Positions 1-11,451 of a stretch of 64,000 bases of DNA are shown piece after piece. A program made the translations under genes and the position numbers. Position 1 is the first letter of the stretch. Each line of letters opens with the position of its first letter. The notes beneath the pieces were generated by a model that was given only the letters and a program-made list of their open reading frames with translations, had not been told where the DNA came from and searched no databases. This stretch comes from Diplonema japonicum (Eukaryota; Euglenozoa; Diplonemea; Diplonemida; Diplonemidae): assembly GCA_964019335.1 (NCBI GenBank), contig OZ025703.1, positions 372,001-436,000 of the forward strand, read 5' to 3'.

Positions 1-1
1 C

Positions 2-166
2 CCGGTACAGAGGAATAAGAAGAATAGTGTGGCAGCAGCCGCCGCCGGTTCCGTTGTGGTGCACAGGCCTGTTGAAGCTCTCAAGGAAGACGACGATGAT
101 ATAGTCTTTACTCCTTCCGCCGACTCTGCAGGATCGCCTGATGACCTGCCAGGAGTGATTGCATAA
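2..166 (+). CDS. 3' end of an unidentified gene (partial)
   Basis: An open frame enters from the left edge and ends at TAA 164-166, directly before a poly-A run. It encodes about 54 residues: an alanine-rich stretch, an acidic patch (EDDDDI) and a Ser/Pro/Asp-rich tail ending PGVIA. The frame is free of homopolymers, like the proven coding exons here, and the homopolymer-rich pattern starts immediately after the stop. The composition suggests a disordered C-terminus. No domain is visible and I do not recognise the protein; what lies upstream of the window decides its identity. Confidence 0.55.
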   Translation, partial: PVQRNKKNSVAAAAAGSVVVHRPVEALKEDDDDIVFTPSADSAGSPDDLPGVIA

Positions 167-382
167 AAAAAAAAAAAAGATGGAATCTTTCTTTCTCCCT
201 CCCCCCCCCCCCCCCCCGCATTTGCTTTTTTTAAAAAAAACAACCTTTTTCCCCATAGAATTTTTTGTTGTTGTTGTTGCTGCAGAAACGAGAAACGAGA
301 GGAAAAAAAAAAAAAAAAAAAGAAGAAGAAAAAAAATACCCTATACTCCCTTTATTTCTGTGCCTATGGGGAGTTTTTTTTT

Positions 383-413
<31 letters not shown>

Positions 414-676
414 GAAAAAAAAAAAAAAAAAAAAAAAACCATATCGCATGAATGAATATTAGATTTTAATTTATAAAAAAAAAAAAAAAAAAAAAAGGAA
501 CGGGGAGGGGGTATCATCACTAGGGAGTGAGCCCCCTTTTCTCCCCCTATTAAAACTATTTTTTTTTTTTTTTTGCATATGAACAAGAAAAAAACAATAA
601 TATTGATATTGAATTGTTAGTGCTAAAAAGAGTAGTGGTAGCATTGTTGAGATTTTCCTTCTACAGGTTCATCCCG

Positions 677-709
677 GCTGTGCACAAACAACAATCACCC
701 GACTCTTTT
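677..709 (+). repeat. Dispersed motif D, copy 1
   Basis: A sequence of the form GTGCACAAACAACAATCACC followed by CGACTCTTTT. Related copies occur at 22648-22677, 27573-27599 and 40641-40668, always intergenic and always running into a T-rich tract. Function unknown. Confidence 0.5.
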
Positions 710-1443
710 CTCTCTCTTTTTTTTTCTTCCTTTTTTTTTTCTTCTGCATGAAAACAATCAAACAAAACATTTTTTTTGTTTAGAAACCTCTCTTTTCCTA
801 ACCGAAAATAGATTTTTTTTTCACCCCCCTTCCTCTTCGTGTTTCTAGCTGTTGGGGGGAAGAGAGAGCTGGTAAGTAGAAATAGAGCAAACAGACATTG
901 GGAAAGATTCAACAAAGATGTGAAAGAAAAAAAAAAAGAGGGGGAGGAAGCAATAACCGGGGCATTTTTCTAAACAACTTTTTTTTTTTTTGTTTTTTTT
1001 TTTTTGCCTTCAGAAAGCTTTGAGCTTCTATAAACCCTAAACCATTTTTTTTTTTCCTCTCTTTCTTTTCCTTTTCTGGTGTTTTTTTTTTTTCTTACAC
1101 CTCCATCGCTATCTCCCTTACCATTGAGGCTTTGAGTAGAAGAAAACAAAAAGGGGGGGGGGGAAGAAAAAACCGAGAGAGGGGAAGCAGGGGGCGAACG
1201 AAAGAATTGAGGAGTATAAAATAAAAAAAAAAGAACAAAAATTGTCAATCCCTTCTTTTTTTTTTCCATTCGAGAATAACAAAAAAAAGAAAAAAAAACA
1301 CGTTCTACCACGTCACCACCGCTGAACCTTTCTATCTAAAGGATCGCACCTTTTTCCTTCTTTCGCCCTCCTCCCAATACAGTTCTCTATTCCTATGTTT
1401 CTGTCTTTGCTGTGAACTGCTCCAAAGATCAATTGACGGGAAA

Positions 1444-1480
<37 letters not shown>

Positions 1481-1872
1481 GGATTTTTTAGTCCCACCTC
1501 CCCCCCTGTTCTTCAACGGTGAATGCACGTTTAATTTGAAAAAAAAAAAAAAAAAAAAGGTGTTTTCCTTCCCTTGCTCGTGTTTTTATTTATTTATATT
1601 CTCAATAACAATGAAGAAGAAGAAGAAGAAGAAAAAAAGAAGTAAAATTCAATCACAAAAAAAAAAAGAAAAAAAAAAGAACAGTAGTACCACTGATGTA
1701 CCCCCCTTTGATTGCCAAATAGAAACAAAACAAAAAAAAAAAGAAGGGGTAAAGAACGAAAGAAGAAGAAAAAAAAAAGAAGAAGAAAACCTTCTGCTCA
1801 AAAAAAATTAAAAAAAATAAAAAAAAAAAAGTGTGTGCTATTGAACACCTATCCGACCTCCGTTGGTAGCAT

Positions 1873-1914
<42 letters not shown>

Positions 1915-2117
1915 ATCCCCCCTCGCCGCATCCAGGGGAAAAAAAAAAGGAGAAATAAAATATTCAGCCGAAGTACAGCTGAGGCGACACGTCGACGTCC
2001 CAGGCAAAACTTTCTCCCGTTTTTCTCCCCCCCACATTTTTTTTTTTTTTTTTTTCCTTTTTTTTCTGAGCCGTGTTCATTGGAAATGAATTGTTAACTT
2101 TTATTATTCAAAGATCT

Positions 2118-3566
<1,449 letters not shown>

Positions 3567-3757
3567 GCGGCACGATACTAGAACATTCCTCCCCCTTTTT
3601 TTATTGTTTTACCCCTGTTTACCCCCCCCCCCCCCCCCCCCTGTTGTAAATCCCCACCCAATACAATGCCCATCCCCCCCCCCTTTTCTTCTTTTTTTCT
3701 TATCTCTTTAAGCTGCAAAAGTTGATATTGCTTAAAAAGGGGGGTGGGGGGGGTAAA

Positions 3758-5137
3758 ATGGTTCAATTTGAAACCCCGGAAAACGGAAAGCGAGAGGACG
3801 CGAAACGGCCCGGGCGGTTGAGGCACCGAGTGAACTGCTACGTTTTCGGGAAAGGGTGGCGGCTTGCCACTGTGCTGGGGAAGGAGCGCGTCAGGTGGTG
3901 GGGAACCGAGGGGTTCCCACCGGGGCCAGATGAGTACCATCATTACTCAAAGGAAATGTCCGAGGTGGGCGAAGAGTACCTACTACTGCGCGAAATCCCT
4001 GTTGTGGGCACCATGGGGTTCCAGCTACCCCTCTTCGTACACGGCTGCGTGGTTGAAAACCGCTCTGCATGGGAAAAACTTCACGAAGAGCATAAGGCAA
4101 ACTTGTATGAGTCCGAATCATGTGTCCGATCATGTTTCGACACCCGAAGGCTGCTGTACAAACGGCTGACCAGCTTCGACGCGGACCTGGCGTGCATGAA
4201 CTGCCACCTTTCACACATCGAGCCCGTTCACTTCAATGCGGTGTTTCACCCGGAGGAGCTCTCATTGGGAAAACTGCTTGAACTATGCAGGAAAATCGAG
4301 TTATTTTGGAGCTTTTCCCTGGAGTCCGTAGGCGGGGGGTTTCTAGAGCAGCACAAAGGCGACACAGTCCTGAGGCACCCTAGTTTACCCGATACTGTAT
4401 TCACAGTCAACACCATGATGGTTCTCAGAGTATTGATAGTGAAAGGGTTATCCGTCACAAAGGACTTCATCAGAAGCCTCCGTTCGGCACGGTGCTTGGA
4501 AACATTGGCGGTGACAGATGCAGAGCTAACTGGAACAGATGGGAATGAGATGGGGTTGCTTTTGGAGCAAAGACATTCGCTGCGGAACGTCGACCTGTCA
4601 GGAAACAGGCTTTTCAGTGAAGACGTCGAAATCCTCTGTCTTGCACTGCAGAAGAATCGAACCTTGGTGCATCTGGATCTTAGAGGAAACCCCCATGCCT
4701 GCGATGATATTTTGGAAAGGTACCAAAATAATTCTCTGTCTTGGACACGACACGTTGCACTGGTCCTGCAGAGGCTCTTTGGGTCGCTTGATATGCTGCA
4801 GTACATAGCAACGATGTCCCCCTTATGCATTCTTTACGATCGTCCGTCTACCTTGTGCGACCTACGTCGCACGTTTTCTCCCTTGGCTGTGCCGCCGCTT
4901 CCTGTTTTCCCCTCGTCTCGCTTTGCTTACCACCCGTCGTGCTACTGGGCCTCCCTCTTCGCTTCCTTCTCCGTGGCTGTTTGTATTCTTTCGTTGGGCT
5001 GTCTTGTTGCCCCGCCTCTCACTACGTTGGTCCCGTTGCCCCCTGCCCGTGCGCGTAGGGAAAACACACATCGGTTTCCAAAGTTCAGGCTCTGTACTTC
5101 CGTACGGGACTTAGTGGTAGTAGTTGAACAGAAATAG
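3758..5137 (+). CDS. Leucine-rich-repeat protein, function unknown
   Basis: 459 residues from the ATG at 3758 (context AAAATGG); a TTG-initiated extension upstream would encode a Gly run and is not used. Around residues 210-320 there are LRR-like units, for example LRNVDLSGNRL and LVHLDLRGNPH spaced about 28 residues, the pattern of ribonuclease-inhibitor-type repeats. The N-terminal 150 residues are basic and have no recognisable domain. The last 100 residues turn hydrophobic and Pro/Ser-rich; this may be real or may mean that the true stop or an unrecognised intron lies near 4830. Proteins of this kind are common in kinetoplastid-type genomes, often cytoskeletal or flagellar, but nothing here fixes a role. 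Confidence 0.7.
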   Translation: MVQFETPENGKREDAKRPGRLRHRVNCYVFGKGWRLATVLGKERVRWWGTEGFPPGPDEYHHYSKEMSEVGEEYLLLREIPVVGTMGFQLPLFVHGCVVENRSAWEKLHEEHKANLYESESCVRSCFDTRRLLYKRLTSFDADLACMNCHLSHIEPVHFNAVFHPEELSLGKLLELCRKIELFWSFSLESVGGGFLEQHKGDTVLRHPSLPDTVFTVNTMMVLRVLIVKGLSVTKDFIRSLRSARCLETLAVTDAELTGTDGNEMGLLLEQRHSLRNVDLSGNRLFSEDVEILCLALQKNRTLVHLDLRGNPHACDDILERYQNNSLSWTRHVALVLQRLFGSLDMLQYIATMSPLCILYDRPSTLCDLRRTFSPLAVPPLPVFPSSRFAYHPSCYWASLFASFSVAVCILSLGCLVAPPLTTLVPLPPARARRENTHRFPKFRLCTSVRDLVVVVEQK

Positions 5138-5200
5138 TAGGAAAAAGATATTCCTTTTTAAAAAAAGAAAATAGAAAAATAAAAGGGAAGAGTATTTCCA

Positions 5201-7771
5201 ATGGGCCCGCGGGACACCCGGCGGTCGTCAGCACCCCCAAGTAGGGCGAGCAGTGTGTGCAGCACATCTTCCCAGCAGTCTGCCGTTAGGATCCGGATGT
5301 CGAACATGGAGAGGGGTGGGAGTACATGGGGAAGAGAGCGGCAGATGATCAAAGACAAATACAAACCTCTCATCCGCGAGTGCAAGAAAGAGCTGCAGGA
5401 AGTTGAGGCTACAAAATGCAGGGCGATTGTGGAGATCAAGCTGGAGGGCAGCTCCAAGGACGACCCTGAAGAGCTATCCAAACGGGCCGAACAGCTGCAG
5501 TCTCTTATTGAAAAACACACAATGGAGATGGACGAAGAAAACGCCGCCTTGTCCAAAAGGGTGGAAGAGGAAGCGGAACATCTTGTCGCGCTTAGGTCGT
5601 CACCGCGAAGACAAAGCTTGCCCAGCTCAAGAAGGTCCTCCGTTGCAAGCATTTCCGGCGTACGTCGTAACACCCTTCCGCCTGGAACAGATGTTGAAGG
5701 TGAGCTTCTTGACACGCTGCACTTAAGCCCGACAAGCCTGACCCTTTCCCAGTCTGTAGATTCAAGTGTTTGTGGTACGCCAGTGAGCTGTGGGTCTGAT
5801 ACCGCCTCACCTTGGTCGCCGTTGACAGAAGATGAAGAAGACGAGATGCAGGAGTCTGACAAGCAGTCCGAAGCAGCCGAGCGGCGTGCCAAGATGAACG
5901 AATTGCGGGAGCAAGAGCAGAAGATCGAAGAGAGGAAGCGTGTGGTGCGAAACATCGAGAAGAGTCTCGACCTGCGCCTCGCCGAAATCGAGAAGAAGGA
6001 GATGTTCGTTCAGCATAACGAAAAATACTCCACAGAGCTCAGGGGCAAGGCGGAGGAGCTCAAAGCAAGGGAGTACAAACTGCAACTCAACGAAAAAGCA
6101 GAGGGCACCTTGGCAACGCGGAGGGCGAACCTTTCCAAGAGGATCGAGGGGAAGGAAATCGCAAGAACTCTTCTGGACAGCAAGAAGAACGAATTACAAC
6201 AGGAAGGAGAGAGCCTCAAGAAGCTACAAGCAGAGTTCGAGGGACAAATGAAAGACAGAGAAGCGACTTTGGTGAAAGAGGAGCTTCATTTGAAGGAGGA
6301 AAAGGCAAGGATTGAAGCAGAGATGAAGGAGTTGCACAGACACGAGGAAGAAGCTCTTGCGGAGCAAGCAAAGACCAAAGAAGACAAGGCACGGCTCATC
6401 CACAGCGTCACGGACATGATTATGAAGCTGAACGAGGAGACACAGGTCGTAGAAGCCGAAGAAACAGCAGTTTCGAGGAGAGAAGGCGAGCTTGTGACTC
6501 TCCTCGACGTGCAGCATCTCCAAGAGGAGCGCATCACAAGAATGGTCTCAACTCTCAGCGAGACCCACCAGCTGTACACCAGGCAAGAGAGCACTGTCTT
6601 GGAAAAGAAAACCGATGCCGAGGTAGAACTCCAAGTAATCAAAGAACGCAAAGGCAAGGCGCTCGACACGGCGCAGAAACTACAGCTGCAGCAATCCATC
6701 GCCGAACAGGACGAGGAAGTGGTCGCGTCGCAGCAGCTATTCTTGCAGCAGAAGAGCCAGATCAAGCATTTTCTCAGCCACAAGGCGCACCGTCTGCTTG
6801 AGGAGACAACAGAGGCGGCCGACACAATTCGGAAAAAGATCTCAGACATCAACAACGAGACACAGGGCCTGCACGACAGGGCAACACGATTGCAGGGAAG
6901 GAAGCTCATGCTTGAGAAGTGCACCACGAAGCTGCTGGTCGACGACAAGGAAGTGTTCGTAAAGCTCAGAAAGCTCCGTGCTCTGTATTCCGTGAACAAG
7001 AACTGGCTGGAGGTCCTGCGATGCAGAGAAGCGGAGCTGGAGGAACTGGAACATTTGAACACTTACCAAGATCTACCCGGTGCGTGCTATCAAACACTAC
7101 CCACAACCCTGAAAAGACTGAAAGAGTCTTTCTTGATGATGCTCAAAGCACGCTCTGTTGAGGCAGCAAGAAAAGATCGTGGGAAGGAAGTGGAAGCACT
7201 GAGACTATCTGACAATGAGAGGCTGAAGGGCCCTTCGTTGGTGCCGTCGCCTTTGATGTCGACACTGAAGGAGGCATCGATGGAAGGGCCTATACGAGGA
7301 CTGCCTGAGCACCGTGCTCTTCACGACCATGTGAAGGCTGTCGAGCCCAACGCACTGCGCATAGAAGCCATTCGTTTCGAGGAACGGGATGTCAAGGCAC
7401 TCGAGGACAAGGTGCAGAGCATGAACGCCTTCATGTCTCTGGAGGTGGAGACTCTGCTTCAAAGGGACGCGGAGCTCCGTCAGGAATCTGACTTACTAGG
7501 GTGCCTCATGCAGTTCCCGATAAAGGGCACGTTGGGCCAAGTTAAGAGGTGGTGGGTCAACGTGCACCTCAAGGCAGCTGACCTCACTGCAAGCACCACA
7601 CAGAAGCGCTGTGCACACTTGTCGGAGTCCGTCCGTGTCATAGCAGATTCCGTCCCTGCTGCTTTGGAGCCCCCACCCCTCGGTGACTCACTTAAGTGCT
7701 CTCACAGTGAGGAGGCCTATAACATGCTAGTCTCTCCGAACGCTGCCAACGCTGCTGAGGTGGTTTTATAG
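5201..7771 (+). CDS. Long coiled-coil protein
   Basis: 856 residues, one exon. The first 30 residues are Ser/Arg-rich. Residues about 35-130 and 220-650 are strongly Glu/Lys/Arg/Leu-rich with heptad spacing, broken by a Ser/Thr/Pro-rich linker (about 130-215). The C-terminal 200 residues are less charged and may fold separately. The layout suits a cytoskeletal or flagellar scaffold; no motor head or catalytic motif is visible. The start is the first ATG after a purine-rich leader. The reading frame contains no long homopolymer, whereas a poly-T run begins within 30 bases after the stop. Not assignable to a named family by eye. Confidence 0.85.
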   Translation: MGPRDTRRSSAPPSRASSVCSTSSQQSAVRIRMSNMERGGSTWGRERQMIKDKYKPLIRECKKELQEVEATKCRAIVEIKLEGSSKDDPEELSKRAEQLQSLIEKHTMEMDEENAALSKRVEEEAEHLVALRSSPRRQSLPSSRRSSVASISGVRRNTLPPGTDVEGELLDTLHLSPTSLTLSQSVDSSVCGTPVSCGSDTASPWSPLTEDEEDEMQESDKQSEAAERRAKMNELREQEQKIEERKRVVRNIEKSLDLRLAEIEKKEMFVQHNEKYSTELRGKAEELKAREYKLQLNEKAEGTLATRRANLSKRIEGKEIARTLLDSKKNELQQEGESLKKLQAEFEGQMKDREATLVKEELHLKEEKARIEAEMKELHRHEEEALAEQAKTKEDKARLIHSVTDMIMKLNEETQVVEAEETAVSRREGELVTLLDVQHLQEERITRMVSTLSETHQLYTRQESTVLEKKTDAEVELQVIKERKGKALDTAQKLQLQQSIAEQDEEVVASQQLFLQQKSQIKHFLSHKAHRLLEETTEAADTIRKKISDINNETQGLHDRATRLQGRKLMLEKCTTKLLVDDKEVFVKLRKLRALYSVNKNWLEVLRCREAELEELEHLNTYQDLPGACYQTLPTTLKRLKESFLMMLKARSVEAARKDRGKEVEALRLSDNERLKGPSLVPSPLMSTLKEASMEGPIRGLPEHRALHDHVKAVEPNALRIEAIRFEERDVKALEDKVQSMNAFMSLEVETLLQRDAELRQESDLLGCLMQFPIKGTLGQVKRWWVNVHLKAADLTASTTQKRCAHLSESVRVIADSVPAALEPPPLGDSLKCSHSEEAYNMLVSPNAANAAEVVL

Positions 7772-8420
7772 CCGTCCGTGCAATAGGCGTTGGCGTTAGT
7801 TTTTTTTTTTTTTTTTTTCTTCTTCTTTTTTTTTGTTAGTTTTTTTTTTTTATTTAAATTACTGTCCTTTTGTCCTGCCGATGATGAGCTGATGGTGGTG
7901 AGTTTTGAGGGGTGATTGGTGTTTGGTGCGGCTCCTAATTGAGTTACTTGCTTGAGTTCCTTCAGCTCTGTTGCCGTCTGCTCAAGCTCGACTGCTTGTG
8001 CAGTTATGAGCAACTGTCTGTTGTTGCTCCACTCGTGTTGCCACCTGCTGGAGCCTGATCGCCTCTTTTCTTCAGACCGGTCTCCTCCGCTCGGTGCTCC
8101 ACCACTCTTGAATCCAACAAGATAACATCACTGCCTTTGACCACAGCAGGCGACACGATGGGTGTTTGGGCTGATGTCCCCATGTCCCTGTTAGCTGGTG
8201 TGCTTGCAGGAACCCCTGACACAGAGCTGAATTGTGCTGCACCTGTTCCTGTGTCCCGATGCGCAGGAGTGCTAGAAGGTGCTGCATAGTCTTGGATAGT
8301 TGGCCCCTGTTCACAGCATCACTAGGTTGGGAGAGGAGGGAGTGGGGAGGGGTGAAAAAAAAAAGGAAGAAAAAAAAAGAAAAAAAAAAAGAGGGAAAAC
8401 AAAAAAGAAAAACGGAAAAT
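7772..8420. other. Intergenic region with a low-homopolymer patch
   Basis: Between a poly-T block (about 7801-7850) and the purine-rich leader of the next gene lies a balanced-composition stretch, 7860-8310. On the minus strand it shows coding-like pieces in more than one frame: one with a coiled-coil-like segment (ELEQTATELKELKQ, near 7970) and one of about 70 residues ending at 8004. No single frame spans it and there is no convincing start. It could be a decayed gene or simply an untranslated region. Confidence 0.3.
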
Positions 8421-9904
8421 ATGTTGAAGCTGGTGTTGGCGCTGTTACTGATCCTGTCTCTGTGCAGCGTGTCAGCGGACGACGAGTTCGATGCGAAAAA
8501 CACAATCGCGCTGACGGAGGACAACTTCGAGAAGGCGAAGGGCGGAACATGGATGGTGATGTTCTGGGCACCATGGTGCGGACATTGCAGAAGAGTGAAA
8601 CCATATTTCGCAGAAGCGAGCGCGTTGGGCAGGGAAGACGTGAGCCTGGGCACCGTGGACTGCACAGCCGACAACGGAAAACCATTATGCGACCAACTAG
8701 GTGTATCAAGCTACCCTAGCTTTAGATACTCGTATGCTGCAATACCTTTTTTTTTTTTTTTTTTTACAAACACAACCCAACAACAGTATCGATGGTTCTG
8801 AAATGATGAAATACGAAGGACCACGGAGCACAGACGACTTTGTGAGGTTTGTCGACCGCCTGGGGAACCACAGCTTGCACGTTCTGCAATTCACCTCCGC
8901 TGACATCGAGGAACTGGAGAAGCGTGACGACGTTAATGTGTTTGTATTTTGCACGGAAGACGGAAAGCCGACGGAACAAGTCACATGGGTCAGCAGGCGC
9001 GGCCTCACCTACGGGAGATCATACTTCGGTACCATCCCAAGCAGCACCCCTGTCTGCGGTAACCGCAACACTGGATTTCTAATCAACGATGTGGGCAAAA
9101 CAGAAATCGCACCGTCAAAAGGCGCTGTTGAAGAATGTTTGGAGGACGAGGTAGACTCCGTCCGGCTGAAAAGCGTTTTAGAATGGGTTGCGAAGCACAA
9201 GCATCTTGCTGTCGATCGGATCGATCAGGGGACTTTCCACCACATGTCCGTGACGGACAAGCCGTACCTGTTCATGTTGGTTAGTAAAGAAGGTGAGTGG
9301 GACGACCAACGACCGTTTTTAAACGTTCTCCGAAAGGTTGTTGAGAAGCCGTACGCCGAGACATTTGCGTTCGGGTGGCTAGACGGAATTGCATATGGTG
9401 AATGGGTTGCAGATTTCATCGACTTAAGCAGTCTTCCCACCGTGCTTGTGTACCACATTGGCGACGAGTCTTCGTTTACCTCTGAGGAGGCGAAGATTGC
9501 CGTACATCACGCTGTAGCACAGGGGGGCGATGAGGATGGTGCTATGCAAGCGTCTGTTGAAGATATGATTGAAGGGATCGCAACAGGCAGATACGAATTG
9601 ACCTTCCAAGGCCCCGCCGGACACATTCTCGGTCTTAGCCAGAAATTCTTCCCGTTGATCTTACCTCAGCTGAAGGAACTTAGAAGGTCTGCCCAGTCTG
9701 ATGTCTTCTTCATTGGCTTGGTCTTAATCATGGTGGTGTTGCTGGTGTGTTTTAAAAAGTTTTTTTTTTTTTGTAAGACCCTTCTAGGTGACTGTTGTAG
9801 TCAACTTCATTCAAATCGCGCTTGGTGGGGGGGTGGAGCCCGAACCAAGATTCGCAAACCCGCAGGGTATGACGCGCGCACAGCAGCAAATGTTGAGGGT
9901 ATGG

Positions 9905-9938
<34 letters not shown>

Positions 9939-10010
9939 GAACTGAGAAACATTTTTTTTTTGTTACAGGAGCAATTGATACGAGAAGCGGCGAATAAGAA
10001 AAAAGAATAA
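8421..10010 (+). CDS. Membrane-anchored protein disulfide isomerase (TMX3-like)
   Basis: Four exons: 8421-8731, 8787-9744, 9788-9898, 9969-10010 (473 residues). The short introns are GT-AG and all phases agree. The N-terminal signal peptide (MLKLVLALLLILSLCSVSA) is followed by one thioredoxin domain with the redox site C53-G-H-C56 in APWCGHC. Splicing over intron 1 restores the cis-proline strand region (SYPSFRYS). Two inactive thioredoxin-like regions probably follow. A membrane segment near residues 415-440 is built across the exon 2/3 junction. The last 13-codon exon supplies a C-terminal KKKE, a KKXX-type ER retrieval signal. A CGHC domain, one membrane span and a di-lysine tail is the layout of animal TMX3, so the role should be oxidative folding in the ER. 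Intron 2 could use neighbouring GT dinucleotides; 9745 is chosen because it keeps the membrane helix. Confidence 0.85.
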
Positions 10011-10211
10011 AAAAAAAATATGAGAAACAAAAAAGAAGAATTGGGGGGGGGGGGGGGGGAACAGTATCTCTTTCTTGTATGGAAAAAAAAAAAAAAGAAA
10101 CGAGAGTTAAAAAAAAAAGATGTGCTGTACATATTTTACCCTACCTTTGAAAGAAAAAAAAAAAGAAATTAGTGTAACGTAGTAGCCCTCCCCCCCCTGC
10201 TCCCCCCTCTT

Positions 10212-10258
10212 TTTTTTTTCTATCTCTTTTATTCAACGTGTTAACTTCAACACTATAG
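10212..10258 (+). promoter_or_regulatory. Candidate spliced-leader acceptor of the J-protein gene
   Basis: A T-rich tract (about 10210-10230) is followed by CACTATAG, with the AG at 10257-10258, only 14 bases before the ATG at 10273. This fits a trans-splice acceptor with a very short 5' leader. Inference from layout. Confidence 0.4.
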
Positions 10259-10272
10259 GGCGTGCCACCCTC

Positions 10273-11192
10273 ATGCTCCGCAGGGGGTTGGCACTGCATG
10301 CAGCCGACCCATGGACAGTACTAGGGGTGTCGAGGGGTTCTTCAGATAAAGAGGTTAAAGAAGCCTATCGAAAGTTGGCAAAGAAATATCACCCGGATTT
10401 AAACAAAGGTGGGGAGGAGAAGTTCAAAGCGGTAAAAACTGCCTACGAGGATCTCAGCTCGGGGGAATGGAAGAAGAAGACTCAACAACAGCAACAACAA
10501 CAAGGAGGGCAGTATCAACAGTACCAGAATCGCCGCAACCCGTTCAGGGACGGTGCTTCGTCAAACTTCAATGGGGATCCACGATACGCTGGGCGGGCTT
10601 GGTCACAACGGGCGGAGTACTACAGAGTTCAGCAGGAAGAAGGTGAGATGAGAGCGCGGACCAGGCAAGAACTGCAGGTCGTGTTCAGAATGATGTTTGT
10701 TCTAATGGTGGTGGTGTTTATTGTTCCTTTGATGAACGTTTTATATGCATCGGATGAACAGGAAAAACGGAGAAGGTAAAATTTTGAAGAAAAAAAAAAA
10801 GTTTTTTTTTTTTTTTTTTAGACAAGAAGAATTTGACCGTCTCCGGCGCCAGCATACTCAAATGAACCAAATGAGGGGAATGTACGAAGATCCGTATGTA
10901 GAAATCGATCGGTGGGGGGGGGGAATTTAAAAAAAAAAAAAAAAAAAGTTCTCGGCCTCCTCTTCCGATCACGAATCCTCAAGGAGACACCGGTGGTTAC
11001 GGTTGGGTGTGGGTCCATCCTTATGGTTGGCAGTGGCTTCCTGTCGATAAGCTCCCAAAGGAGCCGTTGTCGTTGCACAACACGACCCCAGGGACCGCAC
11101 CTCCTCCGCCGCGTCCTGTGTACCGACAGATAGAACCGATGCCTGTTTATGCGGACGAGCAGAAACCACATCACCCAAGCGACAGGCAATGA
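10273..11192 (+). CDS. DnaJ-domain membrane protein
   Basis: Three exons: 10273-10775, 10822-10911, 10949-11192 (278 residues). The J-domain spans residues about 12-65 ([12 protein letters not shown]...) with the HPD tripeptide at 40-42 that stimulates Hsp70 ATPase. A Gln-rich linker follows, then one hydrophobic segment (about 140-160) and an aromatic, Gly/Pro-rich tail. The N-terminal '[11 protein letters not shown]' could be a short targeting sequence, so a mitochondrial or ER membrane location is possible. Intron 2 is almost only G and A runs; its donor could be 10894 (GTATGT) or 10912, and both keep the frame. The first intron ends in a pure T run plus AG. Likely a membrane-tethered Hsp40 co-chaperone. 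Confidence 0.8.
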
Positions 11193-11451
11193 TGAGAAGA
11201 AAAAAAAAGAAAAAAAAAAGAGCGGACAACGGTTCTTCGCTGGACTTTATTGTCCTAAAACGAGCCTTTCTTTTTTTCTTTTTTTTTTTTTTTTTTCTCT
11301 TTTTTTATTTCCCCCCTTCCTGTCACTATCTTCCCCCCCCCTTTTTTTTCCTTTCGTGAAAGTGTTCCTTAGTTTTTTTTTTTTTTTAAAAAAAGCCATT
11401 CCCAACCCTAGTTTTTTATTCAAAAGGACGGGAAAAAAAAAAAAACAAAAG

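Noticed and set aside
159-455. Open frames made of Lys, Phe and Pro runs near the left edge and throughout the spacers
   Set aside because: They are translations of homopolymer runs with no other content.
6286-7062. 258-codon Ser/Cys-rich antisense frame
   Set aside because: It mirrors the Glu/Lys-rich coiled coil of the plus-strand gene.
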